DNA of 17,627 nt from Chromera velia (taxonomy: Eukaryota; Sar; Chromeraceae): NCBI GenBank assembly GCA_018398765.1, contig JAHBMJ010001896.1, positions 1 to 17,627 on the forward strand. The letters are read 5' to 3'. The notes under the pieces were generated by a model. It was not told the origin of the DNA and ran no database searches. It was given only the letters and a program-made list of their open reading frames with translations. Made by a program: the position numbers and the translations under genes. Below are positions 17,482 to 17,627 of this stretch, in pieces. Every line of letters starts with the position of its first letter. Position 1 is the first letter of the stretch.

Positions 17482-17627
17482 TGCGTGCACATCGATCATT
17501 GCATAGCATCTGACGCATCTGACGCAAGCAAGCTTGCGAACGGCCCCGGAAAGCAAGAAAAATGAGAACTTCACGATTGACGCACGCCGGCCAGCCGATC
17601 GGGCGGTCGCGCCGACCCCCCCCCCCC

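Larger units (their letters stand above)
16970..17627 (-). promoter_or_regulatory. Upstream region of the phosphatase gene (promoter and 5' UTR not delimited)
   Basis: No TATA box is evident. Visible elements are an alternating GC run (17406-17418), TGCATGCA (17474-17481), a tandem 9-mer GCATCTGAC (17506-17523), the palindrome GCAAGCTTGC (17527-17536) and a loose CTTTCAG repeat (about 17321-17360). The window ends in 12 C (17616-17627). I see no second gene. A promoter role is inferred only from position. Confidence 0.4.

Overview
This is nuclear DNA from a eukaryote: both convincing genes are split by GT–AG introns whose removal restores an exact reading frame, and most of the window is intergenic sequence full of simple repeats. 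Interrupted genes of moderate GC content, very repeat-rich long spacers, and a stand-alone trehalose-phosphatase suggest a unicellular alga or alveolate; a chromerid such as Chromera velia would fit. That placement is inference, and no marker in the window settles it.

Layout. (1) Positions 1-305: six full copies of a 45-bp minisatellite, either the end of an intron of the next gene or part of a leftward coding region that runs off the window. (2) 306-2344, plus strand: the 3' part of an unrecognised gene, three exons, about 413 residues visible. (3) 2345 to about 3470: its 3' flank and a strikingly AT-rich island holding a near-perfect hairpin and a 33-codon cryptic ORF on the minus strand. 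(4) About 3471-14595: some 11 kb without any gene I can support. It consists of alternating purine-rich and pyrimidine-rich blocks, tetranucleotide microsatellites, a 200-nt pure homopurine tract, a possible G-quadruplex, a (CA)n tract, and a 16-G run next to an N. (5) 14596-16969, minus strand: a complete five-exon trehalose-6-phosphate phosphatase gene of 457 residues, with all HAD-superfamily motifs and a long disordered C-terminal tail. (6) 16970-17627: its upstream region, with a GC dinucleotide run, a TGCATGCA palindrome and a poly-C end that looks like an assembly edge.

The two genes converge, about 12.2 kb apart, and nothing indicates a shared function. The phosphatase would carry out the last step of trehalose synthesis (trehalose-6-phosphate to trehalose plus phosphate). 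The most general signal is that all six inferred splice donors are GTCCGT, GTCAGT or GTGCGT, so five of six have C at intron position +3, which is unusual. I see no CRISPR array, insertion sequence, rRNA or tRNA gene, and no clear new multi-gene system.
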